DNA from: Prosthecobacter sp.
GTDB lineage: Bacteria > Verrucomicrobiota > Verrucomicrobiia > Verrucomicrobiales > Verrucomicrobiaceae
Direction: 5' to 3'
Length of the DNA: 34,023 nucleotides
Assembly: GCA_017853885.1 (NCBI GenBank)
Contig: JAFMIR010000040.1
Location: forward strand, 1-34,023
The notes below the pieces were generated by a model. It saw only the letters and a program-made list of their open reading frames with translations. It was not told the DNA's origin and searched no databases. Positions 17,601-26,081 of the stretch are shown in pieces. A program made the translations under genes and the position numbers. The first letter of the stretch is position 1, and each line of letters opens with the position of its first letter.

Positions 17601-19142
17601 ATGCCCGAAGAGTTACCAGTTTCCGGCCCTGAACGCTACCTGAGGACGGACCATCTTCAAAAAGACTTGAAGGCTAGGGCGTTGCGCGGCGGTTTGATCA
17701 CCATGTTGGCCCAAGTGGGTAAATTCGCCTTTCAGCTCATCAACATGGTGGTGTTGGCACGGCTCCTCTCACCTGATGACTTCGGTCTCATCGGCATGGT
17801 TACCAGTCTGGTTGGCTTTTTGTCGATCTTCAAAGATCTCGGCTTGTCTGCGGCGACAATTCAGCGGCCGGAGATCACGCATGCGCAGGTTAGCACGCTG
17901 TTCTGGGTTAACACCTGCTTCGGGCTGTTGCTCGCCGTGCTCACGCTGGTCGCAGCACCGCTGGTGACATGGTTTTACCATGAGCCACGCCTACACATTG
18001 TCACCTGCACGCTGGCAGCTGCTTTCTTGATTTCTGGACTTTCCGTGCAGCATCAGGCGCTGCTGCGGCGGCAGATGCAATTCGGCACAATCATGAAGAT
18101 CGATTTGCTGGCGCTCGGCTGCGGCACCATGGCGGCGGTCGTCACTGGCTGGCTTGGTTATGGATACTGGGCTCTCGTCTGGTCGCAGATCACGCTCATG
18201 GGAGTGACCACGCTCGCCTCGTGGGTCGTGTGTGGCTGGCGGCCGGGTGGCTGGCATCGTCACTGCGGTGTGGGGGAAATGCTTGGACTCGGCGGTTGGC
18301 TCGCGGCCTTCCGCATGGTTAGCTATTGGATTCAAAACATTGACAATGTGCTCATCGGCCACTTCTGGGGTGCCCAGTCCCTCGGCTATTACATGCGCGC
18401 ATATCAATTGCTGGTCATGCCGCTCTCGCAGGTCAATCTTCCCATCGGCGAAGTCACCATTCCCGCGCTTAGCCGCAAGACTAACGAAGCAGAGAGCTAC
18501 CGCGACGCATATGGCAAAGTGCTGCAGATGGTGCTGCTGCTCACGTTGCCGGTTATTGTTGTCACCGTTGGGGCGGCTGACTGGGTCATTGAGTTGGTGC
18601 TTGGAAAGCAATGGATTGCCGCCGCAGACATTTTCATGTGGCTCGGTATCATGGCCTTTGCCGAGCCAGTGCGTTATACCAGCGGCTATCTTTTCATCTC
18701 GCAGGGCCGAACAAAGCAGATGTTCATTGCGGAGCTCGTGTCCAGCTTCTTCCTCGTTGCAGCCATCGCTGTGGGCGTCATGCACAGCACAAAAGGAGTC
18801 GCTATCCTCTTTGCCATCTCCAGCCTCGTCATCCGCACCCCGGTTGTGCTCTGGTTTGCGGGCCGTTCAGGCCCGGTGACGATGGGTTTTATCTGCCGGA
18901 CGGCTATGCCGCTAATCTTTGCCTCATGTGTCGCGCTGGGGGCGCTGGTGGGCTTTAGGCAATCGCCACTCGCCGCGCTCCAATGGATAAATCCGTTCAT
19001 GGGATGCGTTCTGGCTACCGCGCTCACCGGCGTTGTCTTCCTAGTTGTGCTGTTGCTGATGCCCGCCGGGCGGCGCTCGATTGGCAGCGTGCGCGAGCTG
19101 CTGCCGATGCTGCGTCGGCGCCCCAAAGCCGATACTGTCTGA
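17601..19142 (+). CDS. Wzx-type polysaccharide/oligosaccharide flippase
   Basis: A 513-residue polytopic inner-membrane protein of the MOP superfamily (polysaccharide transport family, WzxC-like). The N-terminal block LKARALRGGLITMLAQVGKF, followed by MVVLARLLSPDDFGLIGMV, is the standard Wzx opening. About 12-14 hydrophobic helices follow, with FKDLGLSAATIQRPEITHAQVSTLFWVN and the central IQNIDNVLIGHFWGAQSLGYYMRAYQL typical of the family. It should flip lipid-linked repeat units to the periplasm. The C-terminus is basic (MLRRRPKADTV). It follows the barrel gene with 11 bases between and leads to the initiating transferase. Confidence 0.94.
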   Translation: MPEELPVSGPERYLRTDHLQKDLKARALRGGLITMLAQVGKFAFQLINMVVLARLLSPDDFGLIGMVTSLVGFLSIFKDLGLSAATIQRPEITHAQVSTLFWVNTCFGLLLAVLTLVAAPLVTWFYHEPRLHIVTCTLAAAFLISGLSVQHQALLRRQMQFGTIMKIDLLALGCGTMAAVVTGWLGYGYWALVWSQITLMGVTTLASWVVCGWRPGGWHRHCGVGEMLGLGGWLAAFRMVSYWIQNIDNVLIGHFWGAQSLGYYMRAYQLLVMPLSQVNLPIGEVTIPALSRKTNEAESYRDAYGKVLQMVLLLTLPVIVVTVGAADWVIELVLGKQWIAAADIFMWLGIMAFAEPVRYTSGYLFISQGRTKQMFIAELVSSFFLVAAIAVGVMHSTKGVAILFAISSLVIRTPVVLWFAGRSGPVTMGFICRTAMPLIFASCVALGALVGFRQSPLAALQWINPFMGCVLATALTGVVFLVVLLLMPAGRRSIGSVRELLPMLRRRPKADTV

Positions 19143-19166
19143 TGTTCCGAATCCTGACCTATTCTT

Positions 19167-19919
19167 ATGATCCAGCAAACGAGACCCACAACACTCGCTC
19201 GCCAACTTGCCACCTTCTTCCTGCGGATGCGGCATCACCTGCGACATGGCTTGCGCAAGGGAGCCAAGCGGACGCTCGACATCGTCTGCGGCTCGCTTGT
19301 TGTGCTCATGCTCTCGCCGCTGCTCATCACCGCCGCGTTGGTAATCGTGATGGTGGACGGGCGACCTGTGACCTTTGCAGGAAGACGTGTGGGCCTTCTA
19401 GGGAGACTCTTCCCGATGATGAAATTCCGAACCATGCGCCGCGACGCAGAGGCCATCGAGAAAAAGATCCAAGAGCATAAGATCAGCCAGACTGCCCAGC
19501 ATTTCGTTGATCCTGATAACGAGTCCGTTCTGAAACTGCGCAAGATGCTGCTGAAGTTTTCAGATGCGGAGAAGTATCCCAACGACCCCCGCATCCTGCC
19601 TTTTGGCAAGTTCATGCGCAAATTCTCCGTCGACGAACTGCCGCAACTTTTCCACATCATCAATGGGGACATGAGCCTCGTTGGTCCGCGTCCTTTTGCG
19701 ATGTGGGAGGTGGCGGAGTTCACGCCGCGAGACTTACTGCGTCACAAGATCAAGCCTGGCCTCACCGGCCTCTGGCAGATCAGCAACCGCAGCAAGATCA
19801 CCCACGACGAAGCCATCGGTCTCGACCTGAAATATGCTGCGAAGCAGAGCTTTTGGCTCGATCTCAAGATTCTCCTGATGACCGTTCCCGTGGCCCTCAA
19901 AAATCGCGGTGGCAACTGA
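19167..19919 (+). CDS. Undecaprenyl-phosphate sugar phosphotransferase (short, bacterial sugar transferase)
   Basis: A 250-residue membrane enzyme of the monotopic phosphoglycosyl transferase family that starts polymer synthesis by placing a sugar phosphate on the lipid carrier. The re-entrant or membrane helix (about 36-66, KRTLDIVCGSLVVLMLSPLL) is followed by MKFRTMRRDAE, FSVDELPQLFHIINGDMSLV-GPRP, and KPGLTGLWQISNRSK, all diagnostic. The N-terminal multi-helix domain of WcaJ/PssY is absent, so this is the minimal catalytic form. An insertion of about 30 residues after the RTM motif (KKIQEHKISQTAQHF to KLRKMLLKF) is longer than usual. The sugar cannot be read from sequence. Spacing is 24 bases after the flippase and 15 before the next gene. 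Confidence 0.95.
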   Translation: MIQQTRPTTLARQLATFFLRMRHHLRHGLRKGAKRTLDIVCGSLVVLMLSPLLITAALVIVMVDGRPVTFAGRRVGLLGRLFPMMKFRTMRRDAEAIEKKIQEHKISQTAQHFVDPDNESVLKLRKMLLKFSDAEKYPNDPRILPFGKFMRKFSVDELPQLFHIINGDMSLVGPRPFAMWEVAEFTPRDLLRHKIKPGLTGLWQISNRSKITHDEAIGLDLKYAAKQSFWLDLKILLMTVPVALKNRGGN

Positions 19920-19934
19920 TCCCACTCATCATCC

Positions 19935-20645
19935 ATGAACGCCGACGCCATCGTCCACCAACAGCCTTCCTTCCTGCTCAGAGGCGAGTCCTTCCTTCTT
20001 TGGGAGATCGGCCAACGCAGGGTCATCGATCACTGGATGGATCACCTCTTTCGCAGCAATGCCAGCATGACCCTCTGGCTGGAGTCCGAGGACGAGACGC
20101 TGGCAGCCTACGTGAATGAAACCTTTCCGCTGTGTAAGCGCGCCACGGTTAAGGCCGGGCTACCCGCCACCGTCGAGGAGGCCTGCACCTTCATCAACTC
20201 GGCCGGGGCCATCCAACTGCAACGCGGCACCGAGCCCGTCTCCTACCTGCCTACCGGCCAGCCTGTTACAAAAACATGGTTTGCAATGGTGACCCGCTGG
20301 CTTGCCGAGCTGCAAAAATTCGGCACGCAACTTCCAGAACTGGAGACCCAAGTCGCCCCGGGAGTGATCATCGGCCATCATTGCCGCATCTCCAAGGATA
20401 CTGTGCTGCATGCACCCTGCTGGATCGGCAACGGCTGCACCATCAGCGGTGCCGTCATCGGCCCGAACACAGCCATCGGCGAGGAATGCATTCTCTCCCC
20501 CGGCACAGAAGTGAGCAGTTCTTACGTCCTCAGCCAATCCTACGTACCTCCAAATATCCGTCTCGATGGCGTGATTTTTACGCAGAAGGAAGTTTTTGAT
20601 CACAATACTGGCCTACCTGCTATCATGTCCATGTCTTACCCATGA
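19935..20645 (+). CDS. Left-handed beta-helix protein (nucleotidyltransferase/acyltransferase-like)
   Basis: A 236-residue soluble protein. Residues about 138-205 show hexapeptide-repeat spacing (VAPGVIIGHHCRISKDTVLH, then APCWIGNGCTISGAVIGPNT, AIGEECILSPGTEV), as in the C-terminal domains of GlmU-like and sugar-nucleotide enzymes. Residues 1-110 (SFLLRGESFLLWEIGQRRVI, then DHWMDHLFRSNASMTLWLES) look like a reduced nucleotidyltransferase-like region but lack the G-x-G-T-R-x-x-P-x-T-x-x-x-P-K signature, so catalysis there is doubtful. It may O-acetylate or bind a nucleotide sugar for the polymer. The stop overlaps the next start as ATGA, so it is translationally coupled to the histidine kinase, an unusual pairing. 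Function unknown. Confidence 0.75.
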   Translation: MNADAIVHQQPSFLLRGESFLLWEIGQRRVIDHWMDHLFRSNASMTLWLESEDETLAAYVNETFPLCKRATVKAGLPATVEEACTFINSAGAIQLQRGTEPVSYLPTGQPVTKTWFAMVTRWLAELQKFGTQLPELETQVAPGVIIGHHCRISKDTVLHAPCWIGNGCTISGAVIGPNTAIGEECILSPGTEVSSSYVLSQSYVPPNIRLDGVIFTQKEVFDHNTGLPAIMSMSYP

Positions 20646-21427
20646 GCGAACCCACCGCACAATCGCCAAGGCCCGAAAACACCCTCAGGCAGCTTGAGGA
20701 GGCGGGGGCCCTTTCGCATTTTGCATCCAGCATCGCCCATGAGGTCTGCAACCCGCTGTCCCAGATCGTGCTCGCCACCGATCTTCTGGCTGGCCCCCGC
20801 CCGCTCAATGAGGACCTTCGCAAGAAAATCACGGGATTCTTGCGCCAAGGTGCCGATCGCATCGACAAGGCCATGAAGCAGATGTTGCGTGCCTGTGCAC
20901 CCATCGAGACTAGCATGACGCCGGAAAACGTGAACACACTGCTCGACGATGCGCTTGCTGCCTCCGGTGCCGCCGCCGCCGCCAGCATTCACGTTGAAAA
21001 GCACTACGGCGGAAGCCTGCCGCCTGTCCTAGTGGATCGGCAGCATGTTACGGAGGCCATCACCCATGTCATCTCCAACGCTATCGATGCCATGATGCCG
21101 ACTGGTGGCACGCTCACTCTGAAGACCGAGCTTAAGGTGTTTGAAAGCAGCGAGCGCGAGGGCTGGCAGCGTCAGTCTTGGTTCCGAGCCGGCGATCGTG
21201 CCGTGGTCATCGAGATTACCGATACCGGCCATGGGATCGAGGCCGCCAAGATGCCGCTGATCTTCGAGCCTTTTTATACCACTAAGCCCGCAGGCAAAGG
21301 TGCCGGGCTCGGTCTGACGGTTGCCAAAAAGATCGTTGATTTGCATTATGGCCGGCTGGAGATAAACAACCGCCGCGAGGGCGGTGTGCGGGCCACCCTG
21401 ACCCTAAAAACCGCCAGTCACATCTGA
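20642..21427 (+). CDS. Sensorless soluble histidine kinase
   Basis: A 261-residue cytoplasmic kinase with almost no input domain. HisKA begins by residue 24: LSHFASSIAHEVCNPLSQIV with phospho-acceptor His33. The HATPase domain carries ITHVISNAIDAMMPTGG (N box), ITDTGHGIEAAKM (G1), FEPFYTTKPAGKGAGLGLTV (F and G2 boxes). With no membrane segment or PAS/GAF domain, the signal must come from a partner protein or metabolite; the translationally coupled beta-helix protein is one candidate (inference). The receiver gene follows 16 bases after its stop, so the two probably form a pair. Confidence 0.93.
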   Translation: MSEPTAQSPRPENTLRQLEEAGALSHFASSIAHEVCNPLSQIVLATDLLAGPRPLNEDLRKKITGFLRQGADRIDKAMKQMLRACAPIETSMTPENVNTLLDDALAASGAAAAASIHVEKHYGGSLPPVLVDRQHVTEAITHVISNAIDAMMPTGGTLTLKTELKVFESSEREGWQRQSWFRAGDRAVVIEITDTGHGIEAAKMPLIFEPFYTTKPAGKGAGLGLTVAKKIVDLHYGRLEINNRREGGVRATLTLKTASHI

Positions 21428-21443
21428 TTTTCAACCCATTCCC

Positions 21444-21836
21444 ATGAGCGAAACCGCTGCCACGAAGAAAAAAATCCTGCTCATCGACGACGAGCCCTTC
21501 ATCACCAACCTCATGGCCATGAACCTCGAGGACACAGGGCGTTACGAGGTGCGCGAGCAGAACGACTCCCTGCAAGCGCTGGATACCATCATGGATTTCG
21601 TGCCCGATCTCATCGTGTTAGATGTCATGATGCCGGATCTCGATGGCGCGGACATCATTTACCGCATCAAGAATGATTCCCGCCTCAAGCACATCGCCGT
21701 GGTTTTCCACACCGCCACGGTACGTGATGCCGAACTTAGCGTTCATGGAGGCATTATCAGCGGCTTTCCTTTTCTCCCCAAACCAGCCACGACTGAGCAA
21801 ATGATCGCTTTCATCGAGAAGCACCTGCCAGCCTAG
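21444..21836 (+). CDS. Stand-alone response regulator receiver (CheY-like)
   Basis: A 130-residue single-domain receiver. The acidic pocket is Asp15/Asp16 (ILLIDDEPF), the phospho-acceptor is Asp60 (LIVLDVMMPDLDG), the switch residue is Thr90 (VVFHTATV) and the conserved lysine is Lys113 (FPFLPKP). There is no DNA-binding or enzymatic output domain, so it must act by protein contact, for example on another EPS protein or as a phosphotransfer intermediate. It closes the forward EPS block, just after its probable kinase, and converges on the WecG gene with only 9 bases between stops. Confidence 0.94.
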   Translation: MSETAATKKKILLIDDEPFITNLMAMNLEDTGRYEVREQNDSLQALDTIMDFVPDLIVLDVMMPDLDGADIIYRIKNDSRLKHIAVVFHTATVRDAELSVHGGIISGFPFLPKPATTEQMIAFIEKHLPA

Positions 21837-21847
21837 TTAAGCTTCTC
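21816..21847. terminator. Weak inverted repeat between convergent EPS blocks
   Basis: GAGAAGC and GCTTCTC form a 7-bp stem around an 18-base loop that contains the receiver stop codon, with ACTTTT following on the plus strand. It is the only hairpin-like element at the convergent junction, and it is weak. Confidence 0.3.
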
Positions 21848-22604
21848 ACTTTTCGCCCATCAACCTACTCCAAGCCACCCGCGCAAGGAAAACGGGTCCG
21901 CCGAGCAGATAACGTTTCCACAGTCGCCTCGGCTCACGGGACATACGGAAAAGCCACTCGAGCTTCACCTTCTGCACCCACAACGGTGCTCGCGGAAACA
22001 CTCCGGCGGAGAAATCCAGAAAGGCACCCACGCCTATGCCGATCTTTGCACCTGTGGATGCCAGATGTCGTGCTAGCCACTTTTCTTGCTTCGGATTTCC
22101 CATGCCAACGACTAGCAGATCCGTCGCCGCTTCGCGAATTTGCTGAATGATGCTTGGCTCATCCTCTGTGCTAAAAAAGCCACTCCTTGTGCCTGCGATG
22201 ACTAGATTGGGAATTGTTGCCAAAAACCTTGCCGCCGCTTTTTCCGCCACGCCGGGTGCTGCGCCGAAGAGATACACCCGCCATCCCTTGGCTGCGGCCA
22301 ACTGAAAAATCTTGGGCGTCAGATCGGTTCCATTGAGGTTTGCCGGGAAGTTTTCCTTTCCCATTATTTTTGCCGCGATGGAGACGCCGACACCGTCATT
22401 CATCACCAGAGCCGCATCTTCTCGCAAAAGACGCCGCAAGTCTGCATCCCGTGCGGAAAGCTCGAGCGTGTGGGCGTTGACATATACCAACAGCGCGGGA
22501 GCAGCCTCGACTGCGAGACGTTCGATTTCAACGAGTGCATCAGCCTCAGTAGCTCGGACGACCGGAATGCCGAGGATCGGGGCGATAGGTAGGGCATGTT
22601 TCAT
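21846..22604 (-). CDS. WecG/TagA/CpsF-family glycosyltransferase (GT26)
   Basis: A 252-residue glycosyltransferase. The family blocks are all visible: LLVYVNAHTLELSARDADLR, ALVMNDGVGVSIAAKIMG, NLNGTDLTPKIF, WRVYLFGAAPGVAEKAAARF and DLLVVGMGNPKQEKWL. Family members transfer N-acetylmannosamine or its uronate to lipid-linked N-acetylglucosamine. Here it would extend the EPS repeat unit on the cytoplasmic face. The C-terminal segment (WVQKVKLEWLFRMSREPRRL) is the basic, membrane-associating appendage. The start overlaps the GT2 stop by 4 bases (ATGA). It is the last gene of the second reverse block. Confidence 0.95.
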   Translation of the reverse strand: MKHALPIAPILGIPVVRATEADALVEIERLAVEAAPALLVYVNAHTLELSARDADLRRLLREDAALVMNDGVGVSIAAKIMGKENFPANLNGTDLTPKIFQLAAAKGWRVYLFGAAPGVAEKAAARFLATIPNLVIAGTRSGFFSTEDEPSIIQQIREAATDLLVVGMGNPKQEKWLARHLASTGAKIGIGVGAFLDFSAGVFPRAPLWVQKVKLEWLFRMSREPRRLWKRYLLGGPVFLARVAWSRLMGEK

Positions 22605-23530
22605 GGCAGCGTCTTTTTTTTCGGCATCAATGGCGAAAGCATCACGGCTGCCAATGTGATGCCGGTCATGACTGGTTCATAAAGGAACATGCGCATGTCT
22701 GTCTTCATGGCCTGCCACATGAATCGGCGGCACTCGGCGCCTTGTCGCATGGAGAAGGCACGGCGGGCATAGTTGCGCAGTTGGAAAGCCTCGGCGAGCT
22801 TTGCAAATTTTTTGGCGATGTCGGGTGCGTATTGATACGACTTCTGCCAGGTATGCAGACATGCATCGTAATGCTTGTCGAGCCGGTCGGAGAGGCTGCC
22901 AGGTGTGACGCGGTAGAAGGTTAGCGCTTCATGGATGCCCTCCAGCTTCCACTTGCGCGGCGGTGTGAAGCAGATACGCAACCAACAGTCGACGTCGTTG
23001 TTGCGTGGCTTGTTCTCGTCAAATCTATGCTCGTCGAAGATCTCGCGGCGGAATACTGGCGTAGAGCCGTTGGTGATGGGATTACGGCAGTAGAGGTAGT
23101 AGTCGCTGAGGTTTTTTGTCTTCGGAAACCGGCAATGCAACAGTTTGCCATCCAGCGTGACGAATTGTGTGGCGGAGTAGCTGCAGCCAACACTGGAATC
23201 ACTTTCCAGATGTTTGACTTGCTTCTCGATCTTCGTCGAATCCCACCAATCATCACCATCTGTGAAGGCAATGTATTTGCCGGCTGCACGACCGAGTCCG
23301 AGATTGCGCGCCGCAGAAGCACCCTTATTTGCTTGGGTGAGCAGTTTTATCCGCGAATCGCGCTTTTCGTACTCACGCGCAATTTCGGCTGTGCGGTCCT
23401 TTGAACCGTCGTCCACGACGAGGATCTCAAGATTTTGATGAGTCTGCCCGATGACTGAATCCAGCGTCTGCGCCAGATAAGGCTCCATATTGTAGCAAGG
23501 AATGATAACGGTAACGAGCGGGCGATTCAT
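22601..23530 (-). CDS. Family 2 glycosyltransferase
   Basis: A 309-residue inverting GT-A transferase. VTVIIPCYNMEPYLAQTLDS opens the fold. VVDDGSKDRT is the nucleotide-sugar site, NKGASAARNLGLGRAAGKYI the next block, and FTDGDDWWD (Asp91, Asp93) the metal-binding D-x-D. The C-terminal third is hydrophobic near its end (EPVMTGITLAAVMLSPLMP), suggesting membrane association. Together with WecG it is one of only two ordinary sugar transferases in the locus, so either the repeat unit is short or other transferases are encoded elsewhere. The donor sugar is unknown. It sits 18 bases after the second chain-length protein. Confidence 0.95.
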   Translation of the reverse strand: MNRPLVTVIIPCYNMEPYLAQTLDSVIGQTHQNLEILVVDDGSKDRTAEIAREYEKRDSRIKLLTQANKGASAARNLGLGRAAGKYIAFTDGDDWWDSTKIEKQVKHLESDSSVGCSYSATQFVTLDGKLLHCRFPKTKNLSDYYLYCRNPITNGSTPVFRREIFDEHRFDENKPRNNDVDCWLRICFTPPRKWKLEGIHEALTFYRVTPGSLSDRLDKHYDACLHTWQKSYQYAPDIAKKFAKLAEAFQLRNYARRAFSMRQGAECRRFMWQAMKTDMRMFLYEPVMTGITLAAVMLSPLMPKKKTLP

Positions 23531-23548
23531 GGCGAAAAGTAGTTTGCA

Positions 23549-24823
23549 TCATGTTTCCAGCACAGGCTGGAGAACCCGCGCGCTGCGATGATGAAGGATG
23601 GTGCTGAGAGAAAGGCCAGCCAAGAGGGCGCCGCACACAGCAAAGACCAACCGCGCGCCGAGGTAACGGTCTTCCGGCGCAGCGGATGCTTCCACGGGCA
23701 CAGTGACCGTGAGTGCTGGCTGGTAAAGCTGGCGGTAGGTTTGGATCTCAGCCCGGCGCAATTCAATTTGCTTCAGTTGCGCCTGAATCGTTTCGCTACG
23801 CAGCCTTAGTGCCTCATATTCTGGGGAGAGTGAGGCACTGAGCACGGATACAATGGTTTTCTCACGTTCTTTGAGACGTTTTTCGATCTCCTGAGCGGAT
23901 TGATCGAGTGCATCGATCTGCGAGCGAAGTTGTCCGATGGCACCTTTTAGGTACTGTCGCAGGCTGTTTTCCAAGGCCTGTATTTCCGACACAACCTGCT
24001 GGAAGACGTTTGTGTTTGTGCCTTGGGTGGTTTGTAGGCGGGCTAGTTCCCCCTGCTTGGCGGTGATTGCGGAACGAAGCGCGACATAGCCCACATTGGA
24101 GGCGAAGGAGTCCTCCTCCATTTTTTTCTTCGACAGATCATCGAGACTCTGCAAAACAGCCGCGCTTCCCTGCGGCTCAAGCTTTTCCAAGCGGCGCAGA
24201 GACTCCATGAGTTTCAAGCGCTGTGTGTTGATAGCTAAAAGTGTCTCGCCGATCTTCACGGAATAAGCGGAGTAGTCGACAGGCTTGTGGATGTCGAATT
24301 TCGACATTTTCGACGCGATCAGCGGTCTTTCTTGGTTCAAGCCCGCTGCCGTTGCATCGAGAACATGAATCAACTGGTCCGCCAGCGCCAAGCGCTCCTC
24401 CCTGCGCATCTCGTCCTGCACGGCGATAATCGCGTTCACTAGATCCCGCGCTTTTTCAGCGGATTGACCGCGGGCCATGACCTCGATGGTTGTGCTGCCT
24501 GGAACCAGATGCGCCATGACCGCATCAGCAGCTTGATCAACGGACTTTTCATCTTCCGGCCATTCCAGTCGATGGAGAGCGCGGCGGATCGAACCGCTAC
24601 TGCTAATGCGCGCTACCATTTCCTGCGGCAGCATGCGGTTGCCGTAGGCGAAATCGACGCGCACAAAGCTGGCAAGCCCCGTTGGGGCGACGTCCAGAGG
24701 ACTGATCTCCACACGAGCTCGTGCTACGTAGGCTTTGGGCGACAACTGAATGATGGCAACAGCCGTGCCCAATAGCGCTGCAGCGACGCTCCATGCGATG
24801 ATGCCTGATCTAGCGGGCTTCAT
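23549..24823 (-). CDS. Wzz-type chain-length/polysaccharide co-polymerase protein (second copy)
   Basis: A 424-residue inner-membrane protein with the PCP layout: an N-terminal helix (about 8-28), then YVARARVEISPLDV, a long periplasmic part dominated by coiled coil (about 150-360, rich in Leu, Glu, Gln and Lys), and a C-terminal helix (LVFAVCGALLAGLSLSTIL). It ends shortly after that helix, with no Walker A tyrosine-kinase domain. PCPs set polymer length and link Wzy to the Wza channel. Its start overlaps the end of the preceding PCP gene by 14 bases. The two copies are diverged but have the same topology and length. Confidence 0.88.
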   Translation of the reverse strand: MKPARSGIIAWSVAAALLGTAVAIIQLSPKAYVARARVEISPLDVAPTGLASFVRVDFAYGNRMLPQEMVARISSSGSIRRALHRLEWPEDEKSVDQAADAVMAHLVPGSTTIEVMARGQSAEKARDLVNAIIAVQDEMRREERLALADQLIHVLDATAAGLNQERPLIASKMSKFDIHKPVDYSAYSVKIGETLLAINTQRLKLMESLRRLEKLEPQGSAAVLQSLDDLSKKKMEEDSFASNVGYVALRSAITAKQGELARLQTTQGTNTNVFQQVVSEIQALENSLRQYLKGAIGQLRSQIDALDQSAQEIEKRLKEREKTIVSVLSASLSPEYEALRLRSETIQAQLKQIELRRAEIQTYRQLYQPALTVTVPVEASAAPEDRYLGARLVFAVCGALLAGLSLSTILHHRSARVLQPVLET

Positions 24824-26081
24824 TTTTGGCGAGGGCTTGAAGTTGGGTCATGCGCCCGGCGCTCAGCAGGCAGTGGCACAGGCCGATGAATCCACCTGCA
24901 GAAAGGCCGATAGCAAAGGCGGTGGCTATTTTCAGCATGGATGGTCCTTCAGGCACCTTGGGTTCTGAGAACTTGTGTAGCGAGTTGGACTTCGCGTTCT
25001 CAAAGACCCGTAGTTCGGTTAGACGATTGGAGAGGTTGTTGTAAGCCGCTTGTAGTGCCTCCCGCCGTGTCTTCATGCCCATGAAGACCGGGTCGATTGT
25101 GAGATCTGTTTCCCGCGCTGTCTTTTCGGTGAGAGTGATCTTATCACGAAAGATCTTTACCGCCTGCTCATTGTCTTTGAGCCGCATCTCTAGGCGCTGA
25201 TGCTGGCTGGTGAGCAGTTCTGAGACGCTATGCTTCGTGGAATCGACCTGCGCTTGGATGGCCAGCACGCTGGGGTTCTCGTTGCCGTAGCGGCTTTTCA
25301 GCGAGGCTAGCTCCGCACCCTGCTCGAGTAGTTTCTTGCGCACCTCGGCTAGCGAATAATTCTTCTCCTGATCGTCAAAGTCAAAGCCAGAGGGCAGCGT
25401 GCCCTTCGCAGTGAAAGCGGCAATTAGGTCCGATGTCTGCTTCAGTCGGCTGCTAAGTGATGCCTGCTCCACTAGCAGCGTGGCTAGGCGCTGCTCGCAG
25501 TCAGCGATGGTCAGCGCAACTGTCTGTTGGCGCTCAGCCTCATTGCTCAGCATGACACCTTTATCGAGATTGTATTGACGAATCTGTTCGTTCACATGGG
25601 CTAACTCTTTTTCAACCTCCGTCAGTCGCATTTGCACGGCACTTACGGCCGAGCGAGCCATTCCAGCTCGTTTGTTCGCATCCACTTCGATCGCTTTTTC
25701 AATCAATGCGGCTGCGAGCGCGGCTGCGCGCTCCGGTGTGCTGGCGGCCACCTTGATGGAGATCACCGGTGAGTCATCTCGTGATTTAACGCTCAGATTG
25801 TCACGCACGTCTTTGGGAGAAAGGCCGCCAACCACCTTTGCCGCATGCTCACGCACGGTGATGCTGTCAAAGAGTTGGCTGGCTAGCTCCCGGTCAACGC
25901 TGCCTGTCAGCGAGGTGCGCGTGAATTGCGCCAAACCGGCGGATCCGAGCGTCTCGCTGTTGAGCGCCACCTCGCCTTCACTCACATACTTGTTAGGCAT
26001 GTACTTGAAGCCGAAGAAGCCGCCGACTGCGCCGAGAGCGAGCCAGAACAGCAGGATGAGGGAGAGACGGAACCATTTCAT
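24810..26081 (-). CDS. Wzz-type chain-length/polysaccharide co-polymerase protein (first copy)
   Basis: A 423-residue PCP-type membrane protein. The start at 26081 gives MKWFRLSLILLFWLALGAVG, the first membrane helix; an upstream extension of 52 codons would run inside the polymerase gene and is rejected. NKYVSEGEVALN is the post-helix Wzz element. The periplasmic segment has long coiled coils (about 130-370). The second helix is MLKIATAFAIGLSAGGFIGL, preceded by the proline-containing FSEPKVPEGPS typical of Wzz proteins. It ends with a short cytoplasmic tail and no kinase domain. It overlaps the polymerase gene by 4 bases (ATGA) and the second PCP by 14. Confidence 0.9.
   Translation of the reverse strand: MKWFRLSLILLFWLALGAVGGFFGFKYMPNKYVSEGEVALNSETLGSAGLAQFTRTSLTGSVDRELASQLFDSITVREHAAKVVGGLSPKDVRDNLSVKSRDDSPVISIKVAASTPERAAALAAALIEKAIEVDANKRAGMARSAVSAVQMRLTEVEKELAHVNEQIRQYNLDKGVMLSNEAERQQTVALTIADCEQRLATLLVEQASLSSRLKQTSDLIAAFTAKGTLPSGFDFDDQEKNYSLAEVRKKLLEQGAELASLKSRYGNENPSVLAIQAQVDSTKHSVSELLTSQHQRLEMRLKDNEQAVKIFRDKITLTEKTARETDLTIDPVFMGMKTRREALQAAYNNLSNRLTELRVFENAKSNSLHKFSEPKVPEGPSMLKIATAFAIGLSAGGFIGLCHCLLSAGRMTQLQALAKNEAR

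Noticed and set aside
17991..18785. A reverse open frame of 264 codons inside the flippase gene.
   Set aside because: The product is hydrophilic and His-rich with no domain, while the forward frame gives a clear Wzx protein.
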